From Methanosarcina sp. ERenArc_MAG2 (lineage in GTDB: Archaea; Halobacteriota; Methanosarcinia; Methanosarcinales; Methanosarcinaceae): a stretch of 64,000 bases of DNA. The notes beneath the pieces were generated by a model. It was not told the origin of the DNA. It saw nothing but the letters and a program-made list of their open reading frames with translations, and did no database searches. Made by a program: the position numbers and the translations under genes. This document shows positions 19,505 to 29,329 of the stretch, in pieces (within the stretch, counting starts at the first letter, position 1; each line of letters starts with the position of its first letter). The stretch is taken from NCBI GenBank assembly GCA_023955635.1, contig JAMXHR010000002.1:248001-312000 (forward strand), read 5' to 3'.

Positions 19505-19746
19505 TGGAGCTCCATAACATCTTGGTAATGCTTTCCATTGGCAGCCAAGTACGAAGGAGATAGAAAATACCACTCAGTATTTTCCTATCGTCTTTTCTAG
19601 GTCTTCCAAGCTTCTTTTTTGGCTTGGAAGTAGTGGATTTATTCCAGAAATCATCAGACATCTCATAGCTGTGTCCGTTTTTTCGTGTTGTCAGTACTCC
19701 GCATTACCCTGTATCGAAATTCTTTTACTTTTCGGATAGGCTCTAA
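19505..19746 (-). pseudogene. IS5-type transposase N-terminal relic with its terminal repeat
   Basis: From the right end inward on the minus strand: the inverted repeat AGAGCCTATCCGAAAAG, a leader, then MSDDFWNKSTTSKPKKKLGR, DDRKILSGIFYLLRT, MESITKMLW, the start of an IS5-type (DUF4096) transposase. A second frame reads CQWKALPRCYGAPS, the expected next block. The catalytic part is missing; the sequence runs straight into the truncated flavin protein. Confidence 0.7.
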
Positions 19747-20538
19747 ATTATTACAAATAAATCTTGATGAGCTATTCCAGCTTTTAAGCATCTCTTGTTG
19801 GCTCTGTTAGAAATCTCAAAAAATTCTTGCATCTCAGTGTCAGATGAGATTACGGAAATTGGTAAGGCACTAAAAAATAATGCCCGAAACCCCGGTTTTG
19901 TCGAAGTAAATAGCTCTTATGGAAGGCCTGAAGCCCTTTTGAGAAAATGCCACAACGAATAATACTTTACCGGAATTCCATTTGCCATTTAGAGATCGAT
20001 TAAAGAGTAAATTGTTTATATAGTGCCCAAAAAAGCTTCATTGGTAAATTAATTCCTTATATTTCCTGTTTTTAGCTAAGTATGCTTTTATTATTAAATG
20101 CCAATGAAGGGGATGACTGCCTACTCCTGAGAAGCTGGTAGATAAGACGTTCTGAATCTGACAGATGCCTTAATCCTGGCTCAATGAGAAATGAGCATAT
20201 AGAAACAGGATAAATCGCCACTTTATGGAGATCCTTAACTCGATACTCAGATTTTCCCATTTGAAGAGCGAAATAAGGACGCAGTCAAAAACCTACATTC
20301 CATAAAACGAGACACTATACGAGGCACTATGTATCTTGCAGGTGCCTCAAAAAACGCAAATTAGTTATCAACCTGTTATTGTTATCAATCCTGTAATTCG
20401 ATAAAAACAATCAAATAACAATAAGTCAAACAACAGTAAGAAAAATTTTATATGAAAGAACTGTTTCAGGCAGAGTACGAAAAAAGCAAACTTATTCAGG
20501 CAACCTGAAGAGGCGCTGACAGAATTTAGAGGCTATAT
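19747..20538. other. Intergenic with a gene fragment
   Basis: From about 19764 to 19962 a plus-strand frame without ATG reads SVSDEITEIGKALKNNARNP, GFVEVNSSYGRPEALLRKC and a stop; it has normal protein composition and looks like the C-terminal end of a lost gene, family not recognised. The rest up to 20538 is A+T rich and would hold the promoter of the ABC operon. Confidence 0.4.
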
Positions 20539-21464
20539 ATGACACTTACTGAAATAATCGATTCTTTTAAAACGAAGTTGGATCCTTCAAAAATTATGAA
20601 TTCGCTCGAAAAAGCGGCGAGTTTCAACGATGAATCTGAGAATGATTCCGAGGGGAATGATTCAAGGGAGGATCTAAAAATCAATCCATACAATAATTCC
20701 GGAAATGATTTTGCTAAAAGTTCTAACGCAATAAGGATTTCAAAAAATGGAGAAGATCCTCTCATCAAACTTATCGATGTCTGGAAAATTTACCAGATGG
20801 GAGAGGTTGAGTTTGCAGCCCTTAAGGGAATAACCCTGGAAATCTACGAGGGGAGTTTCTGGTTGTTCTCGGGCCCAGCGGAAGCGGGAAAAGTACACTT
20901 ATGAACCTGCTCGGCTGCCTGGATATACCATCTAAAGGTAAGGTTTGCCTGAATTCAAAAGACATATCTGAACTTGATGAATCAGAGCTTGCCCTCATTA
21001 GAGGACAGATGATCGGATTTATTTTCCAGAGTTTCAACCTTATTCCCACCCTCAGTACGGAAGAAAACGTACTCTTACCCCTGGAATTCCAGGAAGAGGA
21101 CAGGCACATATCCCGCCAAAAAGCAGCATACCTGCTTGATATTGTCGGACTTACGGACAAGAAAAAGAACCTTCCTTCTCAGCTTTCAGGCGGGCAGAGG
21201 CAGAGAGTTGCAATTGCTCGTTCTCTTGCCGTTAACCCGCCTATAATCCTGGCAGACGAACCTACAGGAAACCTGGATACTAAGACCGGGGACTATATCC
21301 TGGGGTTTCTGGACGGGCTGCACGAAAGAGAAGGAAAGACAATCATTATTGTAACCCATGATCTTGACATTGTAAAGTATGCAACAAGAGTTGTGTACAT
21401 CAGAGATGGGGAGATCGAAAAAATAGAAAAACGAACGAAAAATGAACCTGAGGGATTAAAATGA
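20539..21464 (+). CDS. ABC transporter ATPase, MacB/LolD type, one frameshift
   Basis: About 308 residues. An acidic, Asn/Ser-rich N-terminal extension of about 75 residues precedes the ATPase ([23 protein letters not shown]). After repair the Walker A reads GPSGSGKST; then Q-loop [12 protein letters not shown], signature [15 protein letters not shown], Walker [11 protein letters not shown] and VTHD. The G4 run at 20850-20853 needs a fifth base to join the two frames. It powers the permease encoded at 22868, with the NEW3-type protein gene between; start codons overlap (ATGA) with the next gene, showing one operon. The N-terminal extension is unusual for the family. Confidence 0.85.
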
Positions 21465-22831
21465 AAAAGTTCTCTTTGCTAACACTTTTACTGCTGTTTT
21501 CAGCATTCATATGCCTGGGAGCCGGGACAGCACTTGGCTCAAACGGAAACATAAATTCTGCATCCTTGGATGTAAATCTAACTAATCAAAACCCTGATAC
21601 CGCTCGTCCGGGAGAACCTGTTGAACTCACTGTCAGCGTGCAGAATGTAGGAAATGCTGAACTGAAAGACATAACTGTTACAGTCAATCCCGAATATCCT
21701 TTCAGCAAAATATCAGGAGAAAATCTTGTAAAAGAGATCTCCTACCTGAATGCACGGCAGGATGATGACGATGCAGCAGTCCTTAAATTCAAGCTTATGA
21801 CAGATGCCAACGCTTCAGAAGGCACATATGATATTGATATTACCACCACTGCGAAAGAAAGCGGAGCCTCATCAAACACAGTTACTACTACAAAAACAGT
21901 CCAGCTGGAGATCAGGGGTAAGGAATACGCTCAGATTGTGACCATAAACAAGGCGAATATTGACATAGCAAAGGAAGAGCCTCTTGAATTCATCATAACG
22001 AATACGGGAAACTCACCTCTGAAAAATATGGTAGTCTCCTGGAAAGATCCGAAAGGGGCAATTCTACCGGTATACTCGGACAACACCAAATACATTAAAT
22101 ATCTCGAAGCAGGCCAATCAGTAACCGTTGCTTATTCAGTAATGGCAGATGTAAACGCAGACCCGGGACTCTACACTCTGGATGTAAACCTTAGCTTTGA
22201 AGACTATGAATCCAATACAAAAAGTATACAGACCACAGCAGGGCTTTTCGTAGGCGGAGAAACTGATTTTGATGTTTCCTTTTCCGAAAGTGATCAGGGA
22301 GAGATTTCCCTATCAGTTGCAAACGTAGGCAACAATATGGCATATTCGGTGAAAGTATCGGTCCCGGACCAGGATGATTACAAGGTGTCGGGAAGCTCGT
22401 CAACAATTGTGGGAAATCTTGAGAAAGGAGACTACACAATCGCTTCTTTCAACGTTGCGAGCTCACAGGGTGCAGGAGGGAGTCCCGAAGCATCACCGGA
22501 TAATACAAAATCCAGTGGTAAAGGAGAAAATGCAACTTCCGTTTCAATGGATTCCAATCCACTGAAAGTCCAGATTGAGTATACGGATGCAAAAGGAGAA
22601 AGAATAACAGTTAACAAGGAAGTAAAACTCGAGACAACTTCCACAGGAAATATGACTGCACAGGGACCAGGAGGCCAAAGAAGCAGCGGATTCGGTTCAT
22701 ACCTGCTTTACATCGTGTTAATAGTGCTTGCCGGAGGGGTATTCGTGTACCGGAAGAAAATACAGGAAAAAATCCAGGCAAGGAGAATAGAAAAATCCGG
22801 TAATAAAAAGCCTGAAGACCCCCAGGTCTGA
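21461..22831 (+). CDS. Surface protein with NEW3-type beta domains and C-terminal anchor
   Basis: 456 residues. Signal peptide at 1-27, two or three beta-sandwich domains of the kind seen in COG1361/NEW3 S-layer-related proteins (NQNPDTARPGEPVELTVSVQ, NVGNAELKDITVTV; ITNTGNSPLKNMVVSW; SVANVGNNMAYSVKVSV), a Ser/Gly-rich linker, and one membrane helix with a basic tail (YLLYIVLIVLAGGVFVYRKK). It overlaps the ATPase gene by four bases and precedes the permease gene by 36 bp. It likely serves as the extracellular partner of the transporter, comparable in position to the MacA adaptor, but unrelated in sequence. Confidence 0.8.
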   Translation: MKKFSLLTLLLLFSAFICLGAGTALGSNGNINSASLDVNLTNQNPDTARPGEPVELTVSVQNVGNAELKDITVTVNPEYPFSKISGENLVKEISYLNARQDDDDAAVLKFKLMTDANASEGTYDIDITTTAKESGASSNTVTTTKTVQLEIRGKEYAQIVTINKANIDIAKEEPLEFIITNTGNSPLKNMVVSWKDPKGAILPVYSDNTKYIKYLEAGQSVTVAYSVMADVNADPGLYTLDVNLSFEDYESNTKSIQTTAGLFVGGETDFDVSFSESDQGEISLSVANVGNNMAYSVKVSVPDQDDYKVSGSSSTIVGNLEKGDYTIASFNVASSQGAGGSPEASPDNTKSSGKGENATSVSMDSNPLKVQIEYTDAKGERITVNKEVKLETTSTGNMTAQGPGGQRSSGFGSYLLYIVLIVLAGGVFVYRKKIQEKIQARRIEKSGNKKPEDPQV

Positions 22832-22867
22832 GAAGAGCAGCATCAATATAGAACGGAAGGATGCAAG

Positions 22868-24111
22868 ATGAGAAACTCAACCTACCTGAAAATGGGTCTG
22901 AACATGCTTCTGCACAGTAAACTCCGAAGCTGGCTGACCATTATCGGGATAGTTATAGGGATTGGATCTGTTGTTGGCATCCTCTCTCTCGGGGATGCCA
23001 TGCAGGAGCAGGTGCAGAGCAGGCTCGCCGAGATGGATCTGACAAAAATAACCATAAGCCCTGGGTATACCAAAGCGTCATCTAACATGCCTGGACCACC
23101 CGGAATGGGGGAGGCGGTACGACTACAGATGTCGAACTAACGGATGATGACATTGAGGCACTCCAGGGCCTGGACGGCATACAATACATAGCCGGCCAGA
23201 TTTCTGGTAGTGAACCAGTGATTTATGCAGCGCAAAATGCGACCCTCTCAATTACAGGTGTGGACCCTCAGATCTGGAAGTACATGACTACGCTGGAAAC
23301 GCAATCCGGACGGTTGCTCGAGCCATCTGACAAATATGTTGCTGTTATAGGAAGCGGCGTTGCCAGTGGAGTTTATGACCAGGACATTGGAGTCAACCAG
23401 GTAATAACAGTAAACGGTAAAGCAGTGCGCGTTGTCGGAATCCTTGCAGAAGAAGGCGAGGGTGGAGATAGAAGCATTTACATGCCTATCGATGGGGCAG
23501 TAAATCTGCTTGATGACGCAGAAAAAGATGTTTATGATACTATCTCGGTAAAAGCCAAGAATGAAGATCTGGTTGATGGACTGATGGAAGATATCGTAGA
23601 TAAGCTCATGATCTCAAGGCATATCATTCAGGAAGAAGACAGAGACTTTTCCGTAACCGCCTCAAAGTCTATGGCTGAGTCTGTTACAGAAATGACGAGC
23701 TCAATGACCCTCTTCCTCGGAGCTATTGCAGCCGTGTCCCTGCTGGTAGGAGCCGTGGGTATTGCAAACACCATGTTTACCTCTGTTCTTGAAAAGACAA
23801 AGGAAATAGGGACTATGAAAGCCATAGGAGCGAAAAATAGGGACATCCTTATGATTTTCATATTTAACTCCGCAATGGTAGGCTTTGTTGGCGGCATCCT
23901 TGGAGTTATACTAGGAGCATGTGTTTCAACGCTCTTCCCACTGCTAGGAATGAGTATGATGGGAGGAGGAGGCTCTTCGGGCATATATCTTGCTCCTGAT
24001 CTGATGGCTTTCGGGCTTATCCTGGCAGTTATGATAGGGGTGATTTCAGGAGTGGTTCCTGCATACAGGGCCTCGAAACTGAAGCCCGTAGATGCATTGA
24101 GGTACGAGTAA
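22868..24111 (+). CDS. FtsX/MacB-type ABC permease, one frameshift
   Basis: About 414 residues; ATG preceded by AAGGATG. N-terminal membrane helix (LRSWLTIIGIVIGIGSVVGI), an extracytoplasmic MacB-type domain (about 50-280, ending before SMTLFLGAIAAVSLLVGAVG) and three C-terminal helices, with EKTKEIGTMKAIGAK, the coupling segment typical of the family. The G5 run at 23107-23111 needs a sixth base; the joined frame then reads GMGGGGTTTDVELTDDDIEA. With the ATPase it forms a type VII/MacB-like complex that moves or extracts surface molecules; the substrate is unknown. Confidence 0.85.
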
Positions 24112-24959
24112 CCGAAAAGTTGCAAACCTCAAGTTCGATTAAAAATATAATCTTAAAGAAAACTGTTAAACTGTAAAGGGGCAAAAGCACACTGAGAAGT
24201 TCTCATTCCGGTTCAGAGGGATCGAAAACTAGAAGGTGCTCCTCTCCGTTTTTTATTTTTGAATCGGACATTACCTCTGTGAAACCGCGTGATTTACCGG
24301 AGCCAGGCCAAACGTGATGTGATCCGGTTCAAACTTTCCGGGTTTATTTTCGAAAGATCCTCGAGCTCATTGGTTGGACTCTGACATTTTTTTCGCTTCT
24401 TAAAATATTCCTGGAGAATTATAGCTGCTTTTCATTCGATTATCAGTAAGCCCAATTCTTTGCAGCTTTATCGATATATAAAATTTCACTGGCAATAGCG
24501 TTCAGAACTCTTCCGTATTCTTCCGTATTTCCTCCCTTTGTTTACTGAAAGAACTCTACAGCAGGCCTGACTGAATTTCCCTTTTTTGGTGCCTCTTGAT
24601 GAAAAAAAGTGGGCGAGTTCAGAGCAAAATGTACTTCGCAGCTTTTCCCTAAAAATATGAATGATCTCTGGTAATTATAACTGTTATCTCTTCCTTTCTG
24701 CGGCTTAAATCCTAAAAATCAGGGCATCTTACAAAATTTTTATAGTATTTATTTTTTTTGGAAGACGGGAACTAAACATGACCTTTCTGTTAAAGTCTGA
24801 TATTTTTGTTATTATTCAGGTTTGACTAAGAAGTCATATACGCATACATGTAAATATGACCTATAAAAAATATATCCAATATAGATATCTTAGATAGGGG
24901 GTTCCAGATGTATTTATACGTAGGCAGGGGACTTCAGGGTGATTTATAAGAAAATACCA
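24112..24959. other. Intergenic gap with a T-rich terminator-like tract
   Basis: CCGTTTTTTATTTTT at about 24248-24262 follows the ABC operon and fits an archaeal T-tract terminator. No gene is supported in the remaining 700 bp. Confidence 0.4.
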
Positions 24960-25598
24960 ATGAAAATGTATGAAGCTTTTCACAGGCTTTTTAGTGGAAG
25001 TAATCAAAATACTTTTAACATCTGCAGAGAATGCGGGGGAGCATGCGAGCATAATAAGATCGGAACTCTACTACCCGGGGAAGAAGAATATATGGCAGAG
25101 AAAATGGGTATAAGCGTATCGGATTTTAAAATTCGCTACCTGGATATTCTGAAAATGGATGACGGAACTCTAATACATGTATTAAAATTAGGAAAGTTGT
25201 GCCCATTTTTAAATGAAGAAAATGAAGAATGTGAGTGCAGGGATTTTAAGCCGATATTTTGTAAGATCTATCCTATTATTTTTACTCTTGAAGATGAAAA
25301 AATAAATTTTATAATAGATGACTGGTGTAAGTTATCGAGAAAGAAAACGTGCAGGATTTATTTTGAGACCGCTATACCTCTTTTATCAAGCCTTTCAATT
25401 CCAATAGAATGGTTAAGGCACGTAGTTAGCTACGATAATCTCCACTTTGACTACGGCCAGCTGGAAAGGCACAGGAACGGAAAAAACAGGTATGCGGTTT
25501 TTTCGCTTGAAGAACTGTTGAGTTTACAGAAAGTTGTGATGGAACCTGCCAACTTATGTATCGATTTAGGTCAGAGGGTTGAAGAGCCCACCTTTTAA
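24960..25598 (+). CDS. YkgJ-type cysteine-cluster protein
   Basis: 212 residues from ATG at 24960; a GTG at 24939 is an alternative. Near the N terminus is CRECGGACEHN, then LCPFLNEENEECECRDFKP and CKIYP, the cysteine pattern of the zinc- or iron-sulfur-binding YkgJ family (UPF0153). The C-terminal half has no known domain. Function of the family is unknown. It stands between the ABC operon and the convergent histidine kinase. Confidence 0.7.
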   Translation: MKMYEAFHRLFSGSNQNTFNICRECGGACEHNKIGTLLPGEEEYMAEKMGISVSDFKIRYLDILKMDDGTLIHVLKLGKLCPFLNEENEECECRDFKPIFCKIYPIIFTLEDEKINFIIDDWCKLSRKKTCRIYFETAIPLLSSLSIPIEWLRHVVSYDNLHFDYGQLERHRNGKNRYAVFSLEELLSLQKVVMEPANLCIDLGQRVEEPTF

Positions 25599-25692
25599 CT
25601 TCGCAACGAAAAAAATTTTCCATTTGACTTACCTGAAGATTTTAACTCTTCAGTGTTCTAGAATTTTGGATCTAATCCGGTATCTTTACCAT

Positions 25693-27825
25693 TTATTTAT
25701 TTCCTTTTATTGGAATTGTGAAAGCAAAAGTGGTTCCTTCTTCCAGATTGCTTCTGAACCATACATACCCGCCATGCAGGTTGACAATCTGCTTAACTAA
25801 CGACAGACCAAGTCCTGTTCCCTGAAATTGTTTGGAGAAAAAAGGGTCAACCTGGCTAAAGGGTTTGAAAAGTTTGTCCTGGTCCTCAGCTTTAATACCA
25901 ATTCCGGTATCCTTAACTGTTATCTCCACCATATCTCCTTTTTTTCGGGCCCCTATTTTTACAAGTCCATTTTCATAGGAAAACTTTATAGCGTTATCCA
26001 CAAGGTTGTGCATTATCTGAACAAACCTGGCTTCGTCGGCACAGACAGAGGTAAGGTTACTATCCATATCGATTTCAATTTGGATACTTTTCCGATCTGC
26101 TATTGGGGATAGGAGATTTTTTATCATGTTAAGCTTGCTGGCAAGCTCAAACTCTTTATAATCAAGCTCCAGTTTTCCGGCTTCTACTTTAGAGAGATCC
26201 AGGATGTTATTGATCAAATTTAGAAGATGCTTTCCGCTCTTTGAAATGTTTCCAACTGATCTTAGCTGTTTTTCACTCAATTCACCGTATGCCTGTTCAT
26301 ACAGCAGGTCAGAGAATCCTATTATTGAGTTCAGTGGAGTTCTCAATTCGTGGCTCATATTTGCCAGGAATTCGCTCTTGGTACGGTTTGCCGCTTCTGC
26401 GATTTGTTTTTCCTGAAGAAATTTTTCTGCCGCTTTCCTTTCCGTAATGTCTCTGCAGGTTTCCATAACTCCTATAATCCTTCCATCCTCGCCGGTTACC
26501 GGGATTGCCTGGATAAACCAGACCCTACCGTCCTTTGCAGTAAATTCCCCTGATTTTTTATTGCCTGTTACAAAGATCTGCTCAAGCTGCAGGTTATCGG
26601 ATAACGGGTCGCCTATTCCCGAAGTAGCTTTAAAGTATATACCCACTGCTTTTTCAAGGCTTATTTGCATGTATTCAAGGGCGGCCTTATTTGCCCAGAT
26701 GATATTAAGCTGGGGGTTTACGAAAATAACCAGTTCGTTCAGAGAGTCGAGCAGAACTTTCTTTTCCCGCTCCTGTGCCTTTAATTCCTGCTCTACAAGA
26801 TTGATTTCATTTAACATCCCGTTTATTTCCTTTGAAAGACGGTAAAGTTCATCATTATTTTTAAGAGATAATCTTTTGGAAAGATCTTTTTCCGACCTGA
26901 CTCGTGTAACGAAATTGTCAATTCCTATTAACCTTGAAATGAATAGCCTGTCAAGTGCAAATTTAACTCCGACCCCGGTCATAAGGCCTGTTAGCAAAAG
27001 GAAAAAATACATATTATTCAGGGTTTTCTCGCCATTCAAATAGAGTTCTCTCGGGAAGTCCGCTCTCAGAATAAGGGCAGGATTGCCTGAAATGTCCCTT
27101 AATTCAAAATAACCTGCTATTTTATCTTCGCTAAGGGGCTCGACAATAGTCCTGTCCGGATTTTCAGAAAGATCATCCAATTTTATTTGGAAATCAGGAG
27201 GCATCTCTCTATCGACTCTATACATCAAAAGAGAGGAGCGGGTAGTTTCTTTGAAATTATTAAGAAGGGTATCGTCAAAGTACTTTCCAAAAATCAAGGT
27301 ACCTCTCATAGGCCCCGTATAATTTGTCGTAAGAATAGGATGGCAGGAGATGAACATGGGGTTTTCATCGAGCAAAACGAAACCGCTCTTCTTGTCGTTT
27401 TCTGATTTTGAACGAAGAGTTCCGTCTTCAATCATTTTGAGAAGCTTTTCCGGAATTGGTTTTTCCTCTCCAGTATAAAGATCTACTGATTTTGCGTAAA
27501 CAAGCGACCCGGAATTATTCACAAAAAGCATCACATTAACCTTGATTCCGGTAAGAGTTTGATTCTGAAGATTTACATTTGAATAATTCTGGTTCCTGTC
27601 TTCTATAAAATTGTATGTGTCATTCCAGTAGGCCCAATCCTGGTTTATGTAATCAAGATATCCCTGTTGAGTCGAAACTGCGTTTTGTACCCTTCCTACA
27701 TCCTGCAACGTGTTTGCCTGCTCAAGCTCCAAAAATTGGAAAGCTGCATATTATGTGTAAGTGTAAATGCAGCAGTAAGAACGGCAAAAATTAAAAGGGT
27801 TATTATAAGAACTTTTTTACTAATA
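25693..27825 (-). CDS. Membrane sensor histidine kinase (CHASE4-HAMP-PAS-HisKA-HATPase), one frameshift
   Basis: About 710 residues after repair. An N-terminal helix (KKVLIITLLIFAVLTAAF), an outer CHASE4-type domain (about 45-270), a second helix (MYFFLLLTGLMTGVGV), HAMP, PAS (LNELVIFVNPQLNIIWANKA), HisKA with phospho-acceptor histidine in SHELRTPLNSIIGFSDLL, and HATPase (HNLVDNAIKFSYENG, VKDTGIGI, GTGLGLSLVKQI). One more base in the A5 run at 27731-27735 joins the N-terminal helix to the rest. No ATG/GTG/TTG is in frame after the stop near 27826, so the start is unclear. No partner regulator is adjacent. Confidence 0.85.
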
Positions 27826-27908
27826 TCTATTCAGGACACCCCAGGTAACTTAAAGATTAGAAGTAGCTTGCAAGTAATAGATTAGTTGATATTAAAAAGA
27901 TGAAAGAG

Positions 27909-28003
27909 TATATATAATTTAGTAGACATTGTAATTAAATAAAAGATAAGGGTGTATATATAAAATTTAGTAGAGGTTGTATTAAATTTAAAGATAATAT
28001 AGT
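27909..28003. repeat. Imperfect 46-bp tandem repeat in an A+T-rich gap
   Basis: TATATAATTTAGTAGACATT at 27911 recurs as TATATAAAATTTAGTAGAGG at 27955, and the following ATTAAATAAAAGATAA is also echoed. It lies between the histidine kinase start and the end of the DUF1638 gene. Confidence 0.55.
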
Positions 28004-28126
28004 CCTTATAGGTTGCAAGTGAATTTAAGAATAATTAAGTTTGTTACCTCAATTTCATTTTGTAATTCCAAGAAAAGTTTAGATTAATTTAAACCAGCAT
28101 CATTAAAATTTAAACTAATTTCCTCA

Positions 28127-28984
28127 TTATTTCCCAGTTACACTATTTCGGGCATTCAGGTAAGACTGTTCTGCAATTTCCGTACTTCCCTTGAGATTCA
28201 TAACTTTCATACCAAAGGTACAGGCAAATTCCTGAACATTTTCATTAAATTCCAGATTATCCACAAGTCCGTTATCTATTTTTGCTGCCAGGCAATAAAG
28301 TGGATTTTTCAGGTAACTGTTATTGAAATCCTGGCTGCCGGCCTCAGTTTCCAGTCGCTTCCAGCTCGACGCCCACATAGGGGTCAGGTAAATCGTTCCC
28401 ATGCCTCTGAATTCTATCATGGCTCTGGAGTAAGCTTCATTTCCTCCGAGAGCTAAACTGATGCAATCTTCGATGGTTTCCCCACTTTTTTCTTTCAGGA
28501 AAAAAAGTGGGCATCCAAGGCCTGCAAAGTCCTCTTCCAGTTTTCCAAACGTATTCCCACAGGTTCCATAAAAAATAAGGATTCTGTCCGAGAAGGGAGC
28601 CATTTCCCGAATGTTTCTGTAAACCTCTGCCTTCAATAGCTCAAGGTCTGCATGCAGGCCCAATCTTAGCACATTTACAACAACGCTTACCTTTTTCTCT
28701 TCCGTAATCTTCTTCTTCTCTTGAAGTCTTTTAAAAAATGGGAAAAATGAAATAAATTTTGCGAAAGTTTTGAAATCAAGGCTGGATCCGCCTTTAAGAA
28801 GCACCGGGATTCTGTCCAGAAAAACTGTCCTTGGACTGCAGTTCTTTGACTTAAGCTTGCGGAGGAACCCTGAGATATCCCGGTTTTCCACAACTATTAA
28901 CTGCTGGAGTTCCCGGTCTTTTGATAATACATGTACAAGTTCGTCTTCGAGCATTCTGCAGGCAATAATGCTTAATACAGGCAT
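28127..28984 (-). CDS. DUF1638 protein
   Basis: 285 residues. The start MPVLSIIACRMLEDELVHVL and the later ILIFYGTCGNTFGKLE, CISLALGG and IYLTPMWASSWK match DUF1638, a family common in methanogens and often found beside corrinoid methyltransferase genes; its activity is unknown. Here no methyltransferase gene is adjacent. The protein has a cysteine in IIACRM, one in GTCGN and one in DCISL that are conserved features of the family. It is upstream of the histidine kinase on the same strand but separated from it by 300 bp. Confidence 0.75.
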   Translation of the reverse strand: MPVLSIIACRMLEDELVHVLSKDRELQQLIVVENRDISGFLRKLKSKNCSPRTVFLDRIPVLLKGGSSLDFKTFAKFISFFPFFKRLQEKKKITEEKKVSVVVNVLRLGLHADLELLKAEVYRNIREMAPFSDRILIFYGTCGNTFGKLEEDFAGLGCPLFFLKEKSGETIEDCISLALGGNEAYSRAMIEFRGMGTIYLTPMWASSWKRLETEAGSQDFNNSYLKNPLYCLAAKIDNGLVDNLEFNENVQEFACTFGMKVMNLKGSTEIAEQSYLNARNSVTGK

Positions 28985-29122
28985 ATTCCAGATATCCTTC
29001 CTCTTAAAGATTCATTTCCTCACATTTTTTCTGCAATAAATCTACCAGAACTTCGGAGATTTATTGCAGAAAACTAAACGATAAGCCCTTCTTTCTGTAG
29101 ACATATAAAGAGTAACGGCTAA

Positions 29123-29170
29123 ATCATAAGAGAAACTGTAAAAGAAACTGTAAAAGAAACTGTAAAAGAA
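29123..29170. repeat. 12-bp tandem repeat
   Basis: AGAAACTGTAAA is repeated three times head to tail. It sits in a 345-bp gap without a gene; TAGGACTTACGCAGTTGAAC at 29293-29312 beside the IS is another end of the MITE family. Confidence 0.6.
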
Positions 29171-29329
29171 AGCAATGTGGATAGGAAAAATGAGTGCCTC
29201 TTTACAATTATGTTCTTCCAACTTCTCCTTATGCTTACACACTGAATAAATTAGCTTACTTCTGTTTTATTTCTCCCGTATCCATCTTTCATAGGACTTA
29301 CGCAGTTGAACAGAAAAACAGCAACACTA

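Noticed and set aside
20072-20260. 62-residue minus-strand frame
   Set aside because: No ribosome site, no recognisable pattern, lies in decayed intergenic DNA.
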